A stretch of 64,000 bases of DNA from assembly GCA_038850275.1 (NCBI GenBank), contig JAWCLZ010000002.1:1-64000 (forward strand), written 5' to 3'. Position 1 is the stretch's first letter. The number at the start of each line of letters is the position of its first letter. Shown here one piece after another: positions 15,762 through 25,092 of this stretch. The position numbers were made by a program, and so were the translations under genes. Source of the stretch: JAWCLZ01 sp038850275. Its GTDB lineage: Archaea; Halobacteriota; JAWCLZ01. The notes under the pieces were generated by a model, which worked only from the letters and a program-made list of their open reading frames with translations, was not told the origin of the DNA and searched no databases.

Positions 15762-16090
15762 ATCTAGAAATTTTTGTTTTAATCCTCCTTGTGGTACAAC
15801 TCATTATTTCTTCCATAGGAGTGGTGTATGTTCGCAAGCTATATTATGCCAAAAGAGCTGTCTCTGATTTCTATTTATTTTTCTCATTCTTCATTGAATA
15901 TCTAGCTATGTACGCTGGACTCAGGCTATTGGGAAGTGAGATGGTTGCAAGTTATATTGAGAATACTCTTGGTATTGAAAATGCAGCTTCATATGCCAAT
16001 GCAGCAGCGGATATAGTATTAGTGCTTGCAGCTGCCTTCATTGTGATAGCCTCCATATTTCTACTACGCATGTTCGCCGAAAGTGAATAA
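15758..16090 (+). CDS. Membrane protein of unknown function, partner of the preceding gene
   Basis: 110 residues with three predicted helices at about 4-25, 39-58 and 83-105, the middle one leading into an alanine-rich segment (NAASYANAAADIVLVLAAA). No family recognised. It overlaps the upstream gene by four bases. The pair is flanked by unrelated minus-strand genes, so no function can be inferred from context. Confidence 0.65.
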   Translation: MNLEIFVLILLVVQLIISSIGVVYVRKLYYAKRAVSDFYLFFSFFIEYLAMYAGLRLLGSEMVASYIENTLGIENAASYANAAADIVLVLAAAFIVIASIFLLRMFAESE

Positions 16091-16130
16091 TTTGTTAAAA
16101 GATTAAAATATGAAGAAGTCAGCGTGTGAA

Positions 16131-16568
16131 TTAAATCTCCTTCTCCATTAAATAAGCATTCTCTCCATCTTCATAGTAATTCTCAATTATTCCAATTTTT
16201 TTAAATCCTAGTTTTTCATAGAAAAGCTGTGCAGCTTTATTGCTAACTCTTACTTCTAAGCAAGCAAATTTCAAATTGGCTTTTTTAAATCGCTTTAAAA
16301 TTTCATTCATCAAAGCACTCCCAATGCCACGATTTCTATAGTTCTTAGAAACAGCTATGGATAAAATTCTCCCTCTATCGCTATCCACCTGCATTCCAAC
16401 TACAAATCCAATTAATTCATCTCCATCCATTGAGACTAGGAATAAGTCATCGCATACCTCATAAGCTTTCATATATAACCAAGGGTCGGCGAATTCATTG
16501 AAATTCTCCTCGTGAATTGATAACACGCGGCTAAAATCCATTGGTTGAAATTTTCTCACAACTAGCAT
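16131..16568 (-). CDS. rimI: GNAT acetyltransferase, RimI-like
   Basis: A 145-residue GNAT protein. Acetyl-CoA-binding motif A is SKNYRNRGIGSALM and motif B is VSNKAAQLFYEKLGFKKIG. Archaeal relatives acetylate protein N-termini, as Ard1 and RimI do. It overlaps the 3' end of the archaemetzincin gene by 38 bases and is likely co-transcribed with it. Confidence 0.88.
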   Translation of the reverse strand: MLVVRKFQPMDFSRVLSIHEENFNEFADPWLYMKAYEVCDDLFLVSMDGDELIGFVVGMQVDSDRGRILSIAVSKNYRNRGIGSALMNEILKRFKKANLKFACLEVRVSNKAAQLFYEKLGFKKIGIIENYYEDGENAYLMEKEI

Positions 16569-17073
16569 ATTTCACATTTTCCTTTAGCATATTTCTCTTA
16601 CAAATTGGGCAAAAATTAACATCTTTTGCATCCACGCCTTCGACATTTGAAGAGAAGCACATTACACAGCTTTTATCGCTGCAGTGCTTCAAGCCAAGTG
16701 TATGGCCGAGTTCATGTATTGCTTCTTTGCAAGCTCTTCTAATTAGCAATCCATTTGATTCAGCTCTAAGTCTATAAAGTGAAATCACGCAGGCTTTACC
16801 ATTGAGTTCAGCTTGCCCGAAAACGAAGTTCATATTCTTCGCATAGATATCAACATCGGTTATAGCCAAATTTTTCTCTCCATCTTCTTGTTTTGCAATT
16901 TGAATGAACTCGTGAGCATAAAACTGTTTTCTATTTGGATCAAATGCAGAATGAGGTATGTTTTTCCTTCGAGCTATAACAACTTCTGAATTTAAAACTC
17001 GACTTATCTCAGTTGAAATTGATTCAATTATTTCCTCTTTTATATTCCCAAAAGGAATGATGGTAACTTTCAT
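16531..17073 (-). CDS. amzA: Archaemetzincin, zinc metalloprotease
   Basis: A 180-residue archaemetzincin (peptidase M54). The extended zinc motif HELGHTLGLKHC is followed by CVMCFSSN and the CPIC pair that bind a second, structural zinc. The family is conserved in archaea and vertebrates with unknown substrates. A longer frame starts at 17124, but a TATA box at 17095-17102 places the transcript start at the ATG at 17073, and MKVTIIPFG is a sensible first strand, so I use the leaderless start. Confidence 0.93.
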   Translation of the reverse strand: MKVTIIPFGNIKEEIIESISTEISRVLNSEVVIARRKNIPHSAFDPNRKQFYAHEFIQIAKQEDGEKNLAITDVDIYAKNMNFVFGQAELNGKACVISLYRLRAESNGLLIRRACKEAIHELGHTLGLKHCSDKSCVMCFSSNVEGVDAKDVNFCPICKRNMLKENVKYASCEKISTNGF

Positions 17074-17094
17074 CGCTAGAAATTCAAATATAAG

Positions 17095-17102
17095 GATATA
17101 AA
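17095..17102 (-). promoter_or_regulatory. TATA box of amzA
   Basis: TTTATATC on the minus strand, centred about 26 bases before the ATG at 17073. It implies a leaderless mRNA and decides the start codon. Confidence 0.55.
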
Positions 17103-17135
17103 AGACTTGCGGGTTTTCTTGCAACTTTTAAATAG

Positions 17136-17543
17136 CTATTTACTTAGCAATTCATCATAAATCTTAGTAATTTCCTCCTTAGAATGGCGGTCTGCGAATA
17201 GTGCTTTTATTTCAACTTGTTTATCAAGTTTTGCAGGTCTAATTATATCTGGAGTTGAAGTCACCGGTGGAGGGGTTAAAACCACTACATTTATGTTCTT
17301 AAGCTTATTCAATAGCTCAGTAGCTGGGTCCAGTTCATCTACTAAAGAGGTAACTTTCTCTGAAACTTCGAGTACAACGCAAACCTTTTCTTTAGTATAA
17401 CGCTCTTGATCGATTATTTGATTTACCTTTGCAATAGTGTGCCCGCGGAGCCAAATCGCGCCGTGTTTCTCAGCTGCTTTATAGGCAATTGGTAGCAGCT
17501 CTGGATTTATGCCTCCATATACAATTGTAAGCTTTTTTGACAT
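17136..17543 (-). CDS. Conserved-looking protein of unknown function
   Basis: 135 residues with an alternating alpha/beta pattern: LTIVYGGINPELLPIAYKAA, AIWLRGHTIAKVNQIID, VCVVLEVSEKVTSLVDEL, NVVVLTPPPVTSTPD. No cysteines or nucleotide-binding motif are evident. I do not recognise the family. An RBS-like AGGAGG lies shortly before the ATG. It lies just downstream of an Lrp-family regulator on the same strand, which may control it. Confidence 0.65.
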   Translation of the reverse strand: MSKKLTIVYGGINPELLPIAYKAAEKHGAIWLRGHTIAKVNQIIDQERYTKEKVCVVLEVSEKVTSLVDELDPATELLNKLKNINVVVLTPPPVTSTPDIIRPAKLDKQVEIKALFADRHSKEEITKIYDELLSK

Positions 17544-17591
17544 TTTAAACCTCCTTAATTTTTTACAATTTTTTAAATTTTTTTTAATTTT

Positions 17592-18053
17592 TTAAACCTC
17601 GAAGACAGTATTCTTAATTTGCTCGAGTGCTAAGATGACACTACTGCTTTTAACTGGGAAGCGCTTATAAAGCACATCTTTAATGAATGAATTTAACTCA
17701 GCGTAATCTGAGAACCAGCCAATTGCACATATATCATATTCACCACTTATGGATATGACTTGAGTGAGTTGAGGAGTTTTTTTCAACTCCGCAATAACTT
17801 CATTCATATCCATCGCACTATGGTCGAGCTTTAAGTTTAATATCGCCATGGTTTTTTTACCAAATTTCTCAGGATTTAACATTACTGTGAATTTCGTGAT
17901 ATAGCCACTCTCCTCAAGTCTTTTCAATCTATAGCCAACTGCATTTACACTCATCTTAACTTGCTTAGCTATATCTGCTTTCGAGGTTCGAGCATCTCGC
18001 TGCAAGATCTTAATTATTGCAATATCTGTTTCATCCAATTTATATTCCGACAT
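17592..18053 (-). CDS. Lrp/AsnC family transcription regulator
   Basis: A 153-residue full-length Lrp. Residues 1-60 form the winged helix (DETDIAIIKILQRDARTSKA, then MSVNAVGYRLKRLEESGYI) and residues 70-150 the RAM effector-binding domain with VISISGEYDICAIGWF. It probably senses an amino acid and autoregulates. The 179-base AT-rich gap to the divergent gene at 18233 would hold both promoters; I see no clear palindromic operator. Confidence 0.9.
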   Translation of the reverse strand: MSEYKLDETDIAIIKILQRDARTSKADIAKQVKMSVNAVGYRLKRLEESGYITKFTVMLNPEKFGKKTMAILNLKLDHSAMDMNEVIAELKKTPQLTQVISISGEYDICAIGWFSDYAELNSFIKDVLYKRFPVKSSSVILALEQIKNTVFEV

Positions 18054-18232
18054 CCTCTTACCTTGTTGATTTTATATGCAGATTCCATATATATCATTTT
18101 TGGAATATTTTGTTAAATTAGCAAAAAAAAACATTAAATAATCCTTAAAACTCGATAGTTTTTGAATATATAATAAAACAAAATTTTAAAATGAAAATCT
18201 ATATTAAATTTGAATGATATTATTTCTTAAAA

Positions 18233-19237
18233 ATGATTGGAATGATATTAGCTGGTGGATATGGCAAGAGACTTAAACCTCTTACTGATGAGATTCCAAA
18301 GCCATTGATAGAATTAAAGCCCAATTATACCATTTTAGATAAGCAGTTATTTGACTTCGCAAGCGCTGGGATAGAAAAAGTGATTTTACTAACAGGGCAC
18401 TTAAGCGAGAAGATCGAGGAGAGATATGGCTCAAGCTATAAAGGATTAAAACTGGAGTACTCTATTGAGGAAAAACCCTTGGGTACTTTAAATGCAATTC
18501 GCAAGGGATTTGAGTTGATCGATGAAGATGTCATGATTAGAAATGGAGATGTAGTTGCAGATTTGAATTTGAAAAAAATGTGTAGAAAATTTTATGAATC
18601 AAACCACCTTGCCTCAATGTTTGTAACCAAAATGCGCAGTCCATATGGCATAGTTGAACTTGGGGAGAATAGCATAAAGTCCTTTAAAGAAAAACCATTA
18701 CTTGATTATTATATAAATGGAGGGGTTTATTGCTTTAGAAAAGAAATCAAATCCTTGCTCGCGGAGTTTGAAGGTGGAGATATCGAGAAAACAATTTTTC
18801 CAATTTTAGCTGATTCAAATCAACTTGGCTTCTATCGTGAAGATGGGCTCTTCTGGATCGCGGTGGACACTCAAAAAGATGTTGAAGAGGTTAAAAAAGA
18901 ATATGCCAATCGAATTGATAAACCCTGGGGCTATGAGAAGATTTTGATCTCTACAGAAAAATACCTCACTAAAGAACTATTCATACGCGAAGGCTATCAA
19001 ACTTCCCTCCATTATCATAATAATAAAGATGAAACATTATTTGTACTCCGCGGCTCAGGCTACGTCGAATTCCAAGATCGAAAGCAAAGTTTCTCCCGCA
19101 ATGATACAATTAGAATTAAACCCAAAATAGCTCATTCAATAGTAGCAAGTGAGAATACTATTCTCCATGAAGTTTCAACACCTCATTTAGAAGACACGGT
19201 TCGAATTAAAGACTTCTATCTCGCTAGGGAAAATTAG
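18233..19237 (+). CDS. Sugar nucleotidyltransferase fused to cupin
   Basis: 334 residues in two domains. Residues 1-225 are an NTP-transferase fold with MILAGGYGKRLKPLTDEIPK and the metal-site RNGDVVADL. Residues 230-334 are a cupin opening with KPWGYEKILIS and TSLHYHNNKDETLFVLRGSG, the pattern of type II phosphomannose isomerase domains. The combination resembles ManC, GDP-mannose synthesis from mannose-6-phosphate, but the order and small size leave other sugar nucleotides open. It would feed protein or lipid glycosylation. Confidence 0.85.
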   Translation: MIGMILAGGYGKRLKPLTDEIPKPLIELKPNYTILDKQLFDFASAGIEKVILLTGHLSEKIEERYGSSYKGLKLEYSIEEKPLGTLNAIRKGFELIDEDVMIRNGDVVADLNLKKMCRKFYESNHLASMFVTKMRSPYGIVELGENSIKSFKEKPLLDYYINGGVYCFRKEIKSLLAEFEGGDIEKTIFPILADSNQLGFYREDGLFWIAVDTQKDVEEVKKEYANRIDKPWGYEKILISTEKYLTKELFIREGYQTSLHYHNNKDETLFVLRGSGYVEFQDRKQSFSRNDTIRIKPKIAHSIVASENTILHEVSTPHLEDTVRIKDFYLAREN

Positions 19238-19318
19238 ACTATTATTGTTAGACTATTGCATTGTTAGACTATTATTGTTAGAATTATTATTGTTAGACTA
19301 TTATTGTTAGACTATTGC
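19235..19318. repeat. Tandem repeats between convergent genes
   Basis: Units of the type TTAGACTATTATTG recur about six times, with one TTGCA variant, and fill the whole gap. The first TAG is the stop codon of the nucleotidyltransferase gene and the CTA of the last unit is the stop codon of iorB on the other strand. Confidence 0.85.
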
Positions 19319-19890
19319 ACTGCTTTTCTACCTAGCTCAAAAGCTCTCTTGTTAACTTCAACTATTTTCGCGGGCACATGTTCAGCGATGCTCTCCCTCA
19401 GCAGTTCCTCTGATAGCGGGAGGAATTTTGATAATGCTCCAAGCATAACTATATTCACTACAAGTGGCGAGCCAGCGCGCTTAGCAAGCTCTAATGCATC
19501 AAGCGTGATGACTTCTCTGCAGAATTTCTTCAAGCCAGCGATTATCTCATTATCCGCGGGATAAACTGCTTTGCAAAGTATTACCACTGGAGGGGGTATC
19601 TTTGCCATGTTTACAATTGCAATGCCATCCTTGGATAAATATCTAGCGTAGCGAAGTGCCTCAAGTGGTTCAAGCCCAAGCAACACCCTTGCGCTTCTAA
19701 GGGGCACTAGAGAGCCATATTTGCAATCTATTCGCAAGTGAATCTCAACGCTCCCTCCTCGCTGTGCCATTCCATGTGTTTCAGCCCCTATCACTGTTTT
19801 ACCAGCCTTCACCGCGGCACTGCCTATTATATCACTAAGTAAAATTGCTCCCTGTCCTCCAACTCCTGCGATGACTAAGTTAAAACTCAT
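19312..19890 (-). CDS. iorB: Indolepyruvate ferredoxin oxidoreductase beta subunit
   Basis: 192 residues of the gamma-type pyruvate oxidoreductase domain: LVIAGVGGQGAILLSDIIG, then ETHGMAQRGGSVEIHLRI. It partners IorA to oxidise arylpyruvates from aromatic amino-acid breakdown, passing electrons to ferredoxin and making aryl-CoA; the reverse reaction can make aromatic amino acids. It overlaps iorA by four bases. Confidence 0.94.
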   Translation of the reverse strand: MSFNLVIAGVGGQGAILLSDIIGSAAVKAGKTVIGAETHGMAQRGGSVEIHLRIDCKYGSLVPLRSARVLLGLEPLEALRYARYLSKDGIAIVNMAKIPPPVVILCKAVYPADNEIIAGLKKFCREVITLDALELAKRAGSPLVVNIVMLGALSKFLPLSEELLRESIAEHVPAKIVEVNKRAFELGRKAVQ

Positions 19891-21698
19891 TCACCCACCC
19901 TTGCTTTAATAGCGCTTGCGGGGCAGAGTTGAGAGCAAACCCCACAGCCATTGCACATATCATTTATATAAGCTTGCCCTCCACGGAACTCTATAGCTGG
20001 GCAACCATATATAATGCATTTCCTACAGCCAATGCAAGCTTCACTTACTTCATATCTATTTCGCTTGATCCCCATCCGCCGCGCTATGATAACACAAGCT
20101 TGTCTTGAAATCACCACCCGCACTCCATCGCTATCTCTAGCTCTAGTGAGTACTTGTTTAGCATTATTTATATCATAGGGATCAATTATCTCAACAAATT
20201 CCACGCCGCAGGCACGTGTGATTGCTTCAATTGAAATCCTTGTAGTTATATCTCCAGTTGCAGTAACACCAATGCCTGGATGGGGCTGGTGGCCTGTCAT
20301 TCCTGTGGTGAGGTTATCTAGGATTACCAAGGTATATTTAGCTTTATTGTAAACTGCATTCATAAGTCCAGTTATACCACTATGGAGAAAAGTTGAATCA
20401 CCTATAGTTGCGCAAATGGGTTTTTGCTCTCCAGCAAAATATATACCAGCTGCTAGCGATGTACTTGAGCCCATGCAAAGCGTGGTATCAACTGTTCCAA
20501 GCTGCACCCCTAGAGTATAGCAGCCTATGTCGCTTGGGAATATCGAGTTTCTACCAAAAACTTCGCGAATAGCATAGAAAATTGCTCTATGCGGGCAGCC
20601 TGCGCACATCACTGGTGGTCTAGGTGGGAGTGGCTGCTGCTCTATCTCTATAATTCTAACTCGCTTGCCAGTTGCTCTCGCAATTGCATTCTCAACTATA
20701 TCAAGGGTTAACTCGCCTTCTCTTGGGATGTGCTTGCTAGTTTTGCCCATTATTCTTATATTTTTATCGAGGAGAATGCGGATTTGCTCTTCCACCACTG
20801 GCTCGAGTTCTTCAATAACTAGAATCGCTTCCACATTTCTCAAGAGTTTTCTAATCATATGTTCTGGAACTGGATATGTGCCAATTTTCAGAAATGAAAC
20901 TCTAGCTTGAAGTTTAGCAATCGCTTCCTTTGCATACATACTTGAAATACCACTTGCAATCACACCTAACTTTGCATCTTTATTGATCAAGAGTGAATTC
21001 CAAGGTGATTTTTCAAGTTCAATTTTAATTTCATCTTGTTTCTTATTCAATTCTTTTAAAAGTGGTCTAGCGTGAGCTGGCAGCATTACCCTGCGCTCAG
21101 GTGCTTTTTTAAACTCAGCTTTCCCCTCCTTTTGCATTACTTCCCCTAGTTGAATATCGCTCTTCGCATGTGACACTCGCGTTGTGGGTCTGAGCATGAC
21201 AGGTATGTCAAATTTCTCCGAGAGGTTAAAAGCATAGGAAACCATTTCCTTCGCCTCCATTGGTGAAGCTGGGTCTAAGCAGGGTATCTTTGCGAAATAT
21301 GCATATCTCCTTGAATCTTGTTCATTTTGAGAGGAATGGCAATTTGGATCATCGCATACTATTAAAACAAGGCCTTTAGCACCAGTGTAAGCAAGGGTTA
21401 AAAAGGGATCAGAGGCTACATTCAACCCCACGTGCTTCATCACTGCTGCTGAGCGCACACCACTCCAAGCAGCACCAATGGCGACTTCAAGAGCTGCTTT
21501 TTCATTCACTGACCACTCAACGTGGATGTTATATTTCTTTGCATCCCTAGCGAGTGCCTCAATTATTTCTGAGGAAGGAGTGCCTGGGTATCCAGCGACA
21601 ACTTTAACTCCATTCTCAAGCAATCCTCTAGCAATGGCTTCATTGCCAAGGAGGAAAGCTTTCCTTGCCATACTTTTTCTTTTCTCTCGTGAAAACAT
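19887..21698 (-). CDS. iorA: Indolepyruvate ferredoxin oxidoreductase alpha subunit
   Basis: 603 residues. The pyrimidine-binding domain opens with GNEAIARGLLENGVKVVAGY; the thiamin-diphosphate domain carries GDSTFLHSGITGLMNAVYN; the C-terminus has ferredoxin-type cysteine clusters CIGCRKCIIYGC and CNGCGVCSQLC. The first [4Fe-4S] motif has the shorter spacing known for IorA. An internal ATG at 21671 (MARKAFLLGNEA) is an alternative start close to the family N-terminus. The enzyme needs thiamin diphosphate, which the thiamin island in this window would help supply. Confidence 0.94.
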   Translation of the reverse strand: MFSREKRKSMARKAFLLGNEAIARGLLENGVKVVAGYPGTPSSEIIEALARDAKKYNIHVEWSVNEKAALEVAIGAAWSGVRSAAVMKHVGLNVASDPFLTLAYTGAKGLVLIVCDDPNCHSSQNEQDSRRYAYFAKIPCLDPASPMEAKEMVSYAFNLSEKFDIPVMLRPTTRVSHAKSDIQLGEVMQKEGKAEFKKAPERRVMLPAHARPLLKELNKKQDEIKIELEKSPWNSLLINKDAKLGVIASGISSMYAKEAIAKLQARVSFLKIGTYPVPEHMIRKLLRNVEAILVIEELEPVVEEQIRILLDKNIRIMGKTSKHIPREGELTLDIVENAIARATGKRVRIIEIEQQPLPPRPPVMCAGCPHRAIFYAIREVFGRNSIFPSDIGCYTLGVQLGTVDTTLCMGSSTSLAAGIYFAGEQKPICATIGDSTFLHSGITGLMNAVYNKAKYTLVILDNLTTGMTGHQPHPGIGVTATGDITTRISIEAITRACGVEFVEIIDPYDINNAKQVLTRARDSDGVRVVISRQACVIIARRMGIKRNRYEVSEACIGCRKCIIYGCPAIEFRGGQAYINDMCNGCGVCSQLCPASAIKARVGE

Positions 21699-21733
21699 AT
21701 AAGCTTAAGCTATTTTAATTGGAATTAGGTACT

Positions 21734-22381
21734 ATGAATTTGCAGCTTGAGGAGTTGTTTCCAATCATAGGGGAGGTCGTTTTCTATTCAATTCTTATAA
21801 TTATAGTAGCTGCTGTTATTCTTGCAATGTTAATTTCAATATCATTTAAAACTGGTTACTTCCCTTTTCCAAATTTATTTATTCTAGCAATCATTGCTCT
21901 TGAAGCACCAATTAGAGCAATATTTCGATTAGTTGGGACAGATGATGCAATTGTTGATTATGTATGCATAGATATAATAAATCTCATTAATTTAAAGCCA
22001 TATAGAGTGATTCCAAGGAATAAAAAGGCAATTTTTCTACCACAGTGCCTTCGCTCCATAGAATGCCCAGCGAAACTTAGTCCAGAGGGTATTCAATGCA
22101 TAGGCTGCGGGAAGTGCAAGATAAAGGATGCTAAGGAAGAAGCTGAAAAGCTTGGCTATAGAGTATTTATAGTCCCAGGCTCAAGTTTTATTAAGAGAAT
22201 GATCTCTAAATATAAACCAAGTGCTATTCTAGGCGTGGGCTGCGTGGAGGAAGTCAGAGATGGCTTGGATATGTGCAATAAGTATAAAATACCTGCTCAA
22301 GGAATTGTCCTAGATGAAGCAGGCTGCATTGCAACGAAGTTGAACTGGGAGAAATTCTATAAAATGTTGAGGGAAAATTGA
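21734..22381 (+). CDS. DUF116 family protein
   Basis: About 215 residues: two hydrophobic N-terminal segments, then a cysteine-rich domain with CLRSIECPAKLS, GIQCIGCGKCKIKDA and LGVGCVEEV, the DUF116 pattern. The cysteines suggest an iron-sulfur or metal site at the membrane. Function is unknown. I prefer the ATG at 21734 (AGGT upstream) over a TTG at 21719. The stop is followed directly by the ATG of the phosphomevalonate dehydratase large subunit, so it leads that operon. Confidence 0.85.
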   Translation: MNLQLEELFPIIGEVVFYSILIIIVAAVILAMLISISFKTGYFPFPNLFILAIIALEAPIRAIFRLVGTDDAIVDYVCIDIINLINLKPYRVIPRNKKAIFLPQCLRSIECPAKLSPEGIQCIGCGKCKIKDAKEEAEKLGYRVFIVPGSSFIKRMISKYKPSAILGVGCVEEVRDGLDMCNKYKIPAQGIVLDEAGCIATKLNWEKFYKMLREN

Positions 22382-23536
22382 ATGTATCTCAATAGAGTGG
22401 AAGAGAAAATCTACAATGGAGAGTTTGGAGTTACGCTTCAAAAGTGCATGGAAATCTTAGTGGCACTTGGGAAGATCTATGAAGCAGATAGATTGATCCC
22501 GATTAAAAGTGCTCAAATCTCAGGCGTGAGCTATAAAACAATTGGTGAAGCAGGACTTGAATATTTAAAAAGTCTTAAGGGCAAGGTTAAAATACCTGCT
22601 TTGCTTAACCCAGCGGGCTTGGATAGGAAGCGCTGGATTGAAATGGGAATATCAAAGGAATTCGCGGCTAAGCAAATGGCGATTTTAAAAGCATATGAAA
22701 AACTCGGGGTAAAAACAACTTGCACCTGCACCCCTTATTATCTACATAGAATTAAAAAAGGAGATCACTTAGCATGGGGGGAGAGTTCAGCGGTGATATA
22801 TGCTAACTCAGTTATTGGAGCAATGACGAATAGAGAGGGCGCTCCAGCTGCACTTGCCGCTGCATTCATTGGTAAAACTCCGAATTACGGGATGCATCGT
22901 AAGGAAAATAGAGCCCCACAAGTGCTAGTTGAAATTAAATTCAAACTTCAAGATTCAGATTATGCTGCACTTGGCTATGTAGTTGGTAAGCAGCTTGGGG
23001 ATAAAATACCTATTTTTATCTTTGCAGAGCAAAAGCCCACTAAGGATGAGCTAAAGGCACTTGGTGCTGCGCTATCAGCAAGCGGTGGAGCTGCACTATT
23101 TCACGTCAAAGATATAACTCCAGAAAATGCTGATTATACATTGCCTAGGGAAAAAATATCAATTGAGCCCAAGGAGCTTGAGGATGTCTATGGTGATGCT
23201 GAAGATGTGGAGTTAATAGCGATTGGATGTCCCCATTGCTCTTCATATGAATTGAAGAAAATTGCTAAATTCCTCGATGGAAAAAAGGTAAAGCGAGATA
23301 CTTGGATTTTCACCTCGAGGTATCTCAAAGAGAAGAATAGATCTCTTGTTAAGAAGATCGAGAAGAGCGGGGCAAAAATTTACTGCGATACTTGCGTGGT
23401 GGTTTCACCTGCAGCTGAAGGTTTCTCTAAAGTATTAACCAACTCCGGGAAGGCTTTAAATTATCTACCCAGCTTGCAGAGAGTGGAAGCTTGCTTTAAT
23501 AATCTTATAAACTGCTTGCGGAGAGCTTGTGAATGA
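22382..23536 (+). CDS. Phosphomevalonate dehydratase large subunit
   Basis: 384 residues of the aconitase X catalytic domain (former DUF521). Cysteines CTCTPYYL, GCPHCSSYEL and CDTCVVVSP are placed to hold an iron-sulfur cluster. In archaea this enzyme dehydrates (R)-5-phosphomevalonate to trans-anhydromevalonate 5-phosphate in the modified mevalonate route to isoprenoids and membrane lipids. The small subunit overlaps it by four bases. The usual downstream decarboxylase is not in this window. Confidence 0.92.
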   Translation: MYLNRVEEKIYNGEFGVTLQKCMEILVALGKIYEADRLIPIKSAQISGVSYKTIGEAGLEYLKSLKGKVKIPALLNPAGLDRKRWIEMGISKEFAAKQMAILKAYEKLGVKTTCTCTPYYLHRIKKGDHLAWGESSAVIYANSVIGAMTNREGAPAALAAAFIGKTPNYGMHRKENRAPQVLVEIKFKLQDSDYAALGYVVGKQLGDKIPIFIFAEQKPTKDELKALGAALSASGGAALFHVKDITPENADYTLPREKISIEPKELEDVYGDAEDVELIAIGCPHCSSYELKKIAKFLDGKKVKRDTWIFTSRYLKEKNRSLVKKIEKSGAKIYCDTCVVVSPAAEGFSKVLTNSGKALNYLPSLQRVEACFNNLINCLRRACE

Positions 23537-23934
23537 GGATTAAAGGAAGAAGTATATCGAAAGGAAGTGCTTTAGGGAGAGCGATTGTAACTAGAGAACC
23601 AATTTCATTCTTAGGCAGCGTTGACCCGGGAACTGGGAGGATAATTGAAAAGGGGCATGAGCTCTATGGGAAAATAATTAAGAACAAGATTCTGATCTTC
23701 CCCCATGGGAAGGGCTCAACCGTGGGCTCATATGTACTATATCAATTGAAGCAAAATTCCACTGCACCCGCTGCTATTGTGAATAGGAGGTGCGAGCCAG
23801 TTATAGCTGTTGGAGCGATCATATCAAGCATCCCAGCTGTTGATTCCCTTGAAATAGATCCACTAGAAGTTATCAAGAATAATGCACTTATTTATGTGGA
23901 TGGGACAAATGGGTATATAGAAATTAGAGAATAG
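23533..23934 (+). CDS. Phosphomevalonate dehydratase small subunit
   Basis: 133 residues of the aconitase X swivel domain (former DUF126). LIFPHGKGSTVGSYVLYQLK is the signature, with an earlier GRSISKGSALGRAIVT. It completes the active site of the large subunit encoded just upstream. Starts with ATG inside the large-subunit stop region (ATGA). Confidence 0.93.
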   Translation: MRIKGRSISKGSALGRAIVTREPISFLGSVDPGTGRIIEKGHELYGKIIKNKILIFPHGKGSTVGSYVLYQLKQNSTAPAAIVNRRCEPVIAVGAIISSIPAVDSLEIDPLEVIKNNALIYVDGTNGYIEIRE

Positions 23935-23949
23935 AGAAAATAATTAAAT

Positions 23950-25041
23950 ATGATGGATAAACAGGTTTTACCCCAAGAATTGATAGCAAGGGTGAATGAA
24001 GTATTTCGAATTTATGAAATAACTTATTCACCTGAGGAAGATCGAGTATACATATTTGGCGATCCACTTGTTGATCAAATTACAGCTTATCAAAGACTCT
24101 GGAGGTATTTTTCTAGATATGGCTATCAAATCACCCTTACCCATCGACTAGGCGAGAACTTGATCATTGTCTCTAGAGCAGCTTATTCAACTGGAGGTAG
24201 CTCTTTGAATATATTGCTTGCAATTGCAACTTTTTTCTCAACAATGTTCATGGGCTCCACAATGTTTGGGGTGAATCCATTTCAAAACCCTTTAGATATA
24301 TTTCAAGGCTTGCCATTCACCATTGCCATAATGACCGTACTCGGGGCCCACGAATTTGGGCACTATATAGTTAGCAAGAAACGCGGGGTGCAAACCTCTC
24401 TGCCATATTTCATCCCATTCCCCTCAGTAATTGGCACGCTAGGGGCAGTGATAAAGCAGAGGAGTCCCATTCCAGATCGAAAAACCCTCTTCGATGTAGG
24501 CATAGCTGGCCCATTGCTGGGAATAGCTGCCTCAATAATTGTAACTGCAATTGGTCTCTCGTTACCCCCCATAGCTATTCCAAGGGAGGATGCTCAATAT
24601 ATTGAGATAGGAACTCCATTGCTATTCGAGGCAATTGCGAGTATTTCAAATGTTAAACTATCTGAGCAAACAATAATGCATCCAGTGGCATTTGCAGGTT
24701 GGGTAGGGATGATTGTAACTGTTTTTAACTTATTGCCAGTTGGTCAATTAGATGGTGGGCATATAATGCGCTCGATACTTGGTAGAAAATTCAAATACCT
24801 CTCAATTGCTGTTCCATTTTTACTCATGGTTTTTGGAATCTACGTGCTATATTGGATGAATGCAAATGGCTTCATCTGGATCTTCTGGGGTTTTTTCACT
24901 TCTCTATTCGCTTCAGCGGAGCACCCTCCCCCTCTTGATGATACTGCAAAACTAGATAATAAAAGACTCTTCTTAGCGGTTTTAATTTTAATACTAGGGG
25001 CACTTTGCTTCACCCCAGCGCCCTTTGGGTCTATTCCCTAG
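23950..25041 (+). CDS. Site-2 protease family metallopeptidase (M50)
   Basis: A 363-residue membrane protease. After about 80 soluble residues come several helices with the zinc motif HEFGH (H134, E135, H138) and the second motif NLLPVGQLDGGHIM that supplies the third ligand. Family members cut membrane-bound regulators within the bilayer. The N-terminal domain may act as a regulatory cap. It follows the phosphomevalonate dehydratase genes with a 15-base gap and may belong to that operon. Confidence 0.92.
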   Translation: MMDKQVLPQELIARVNEVFRIYEITYSPEEDRVYIFGDPLVDQITAYQRLWRYFSRYGYQITLTHRLGENLIIVSRAAYSTGGSSLNILLAIATFFSTMFMGSTMFGVNPFQNPLDIFQGLPFTIAIMTVLGAHEFGHYIVSKKRGVQTSLPYFIPFPSVIGTLGAVIKQRSPIPDRKTLFDVGIAGPLLGIAASIIVTAIGLSLPPIAIPREDAQYIEIGTPLLFEAIASISNVKLSEQTIMHPVAFAGWVGMIVTVFNLLPVGQLDGGHIMRSILGRKFKYLSIAVPFLLMVFGIYVLYWMNANGFIWIFWGFFTSLFASAEHPPPLDDTAKLDNKRLFLAVLILILGALCFTPAPFGSIP

Positions 25042-25092
25042 GGGCAAGGTTTTTGTAATTTTAAGTATTAAAAAATCCTTGGAGGTGAAGCA

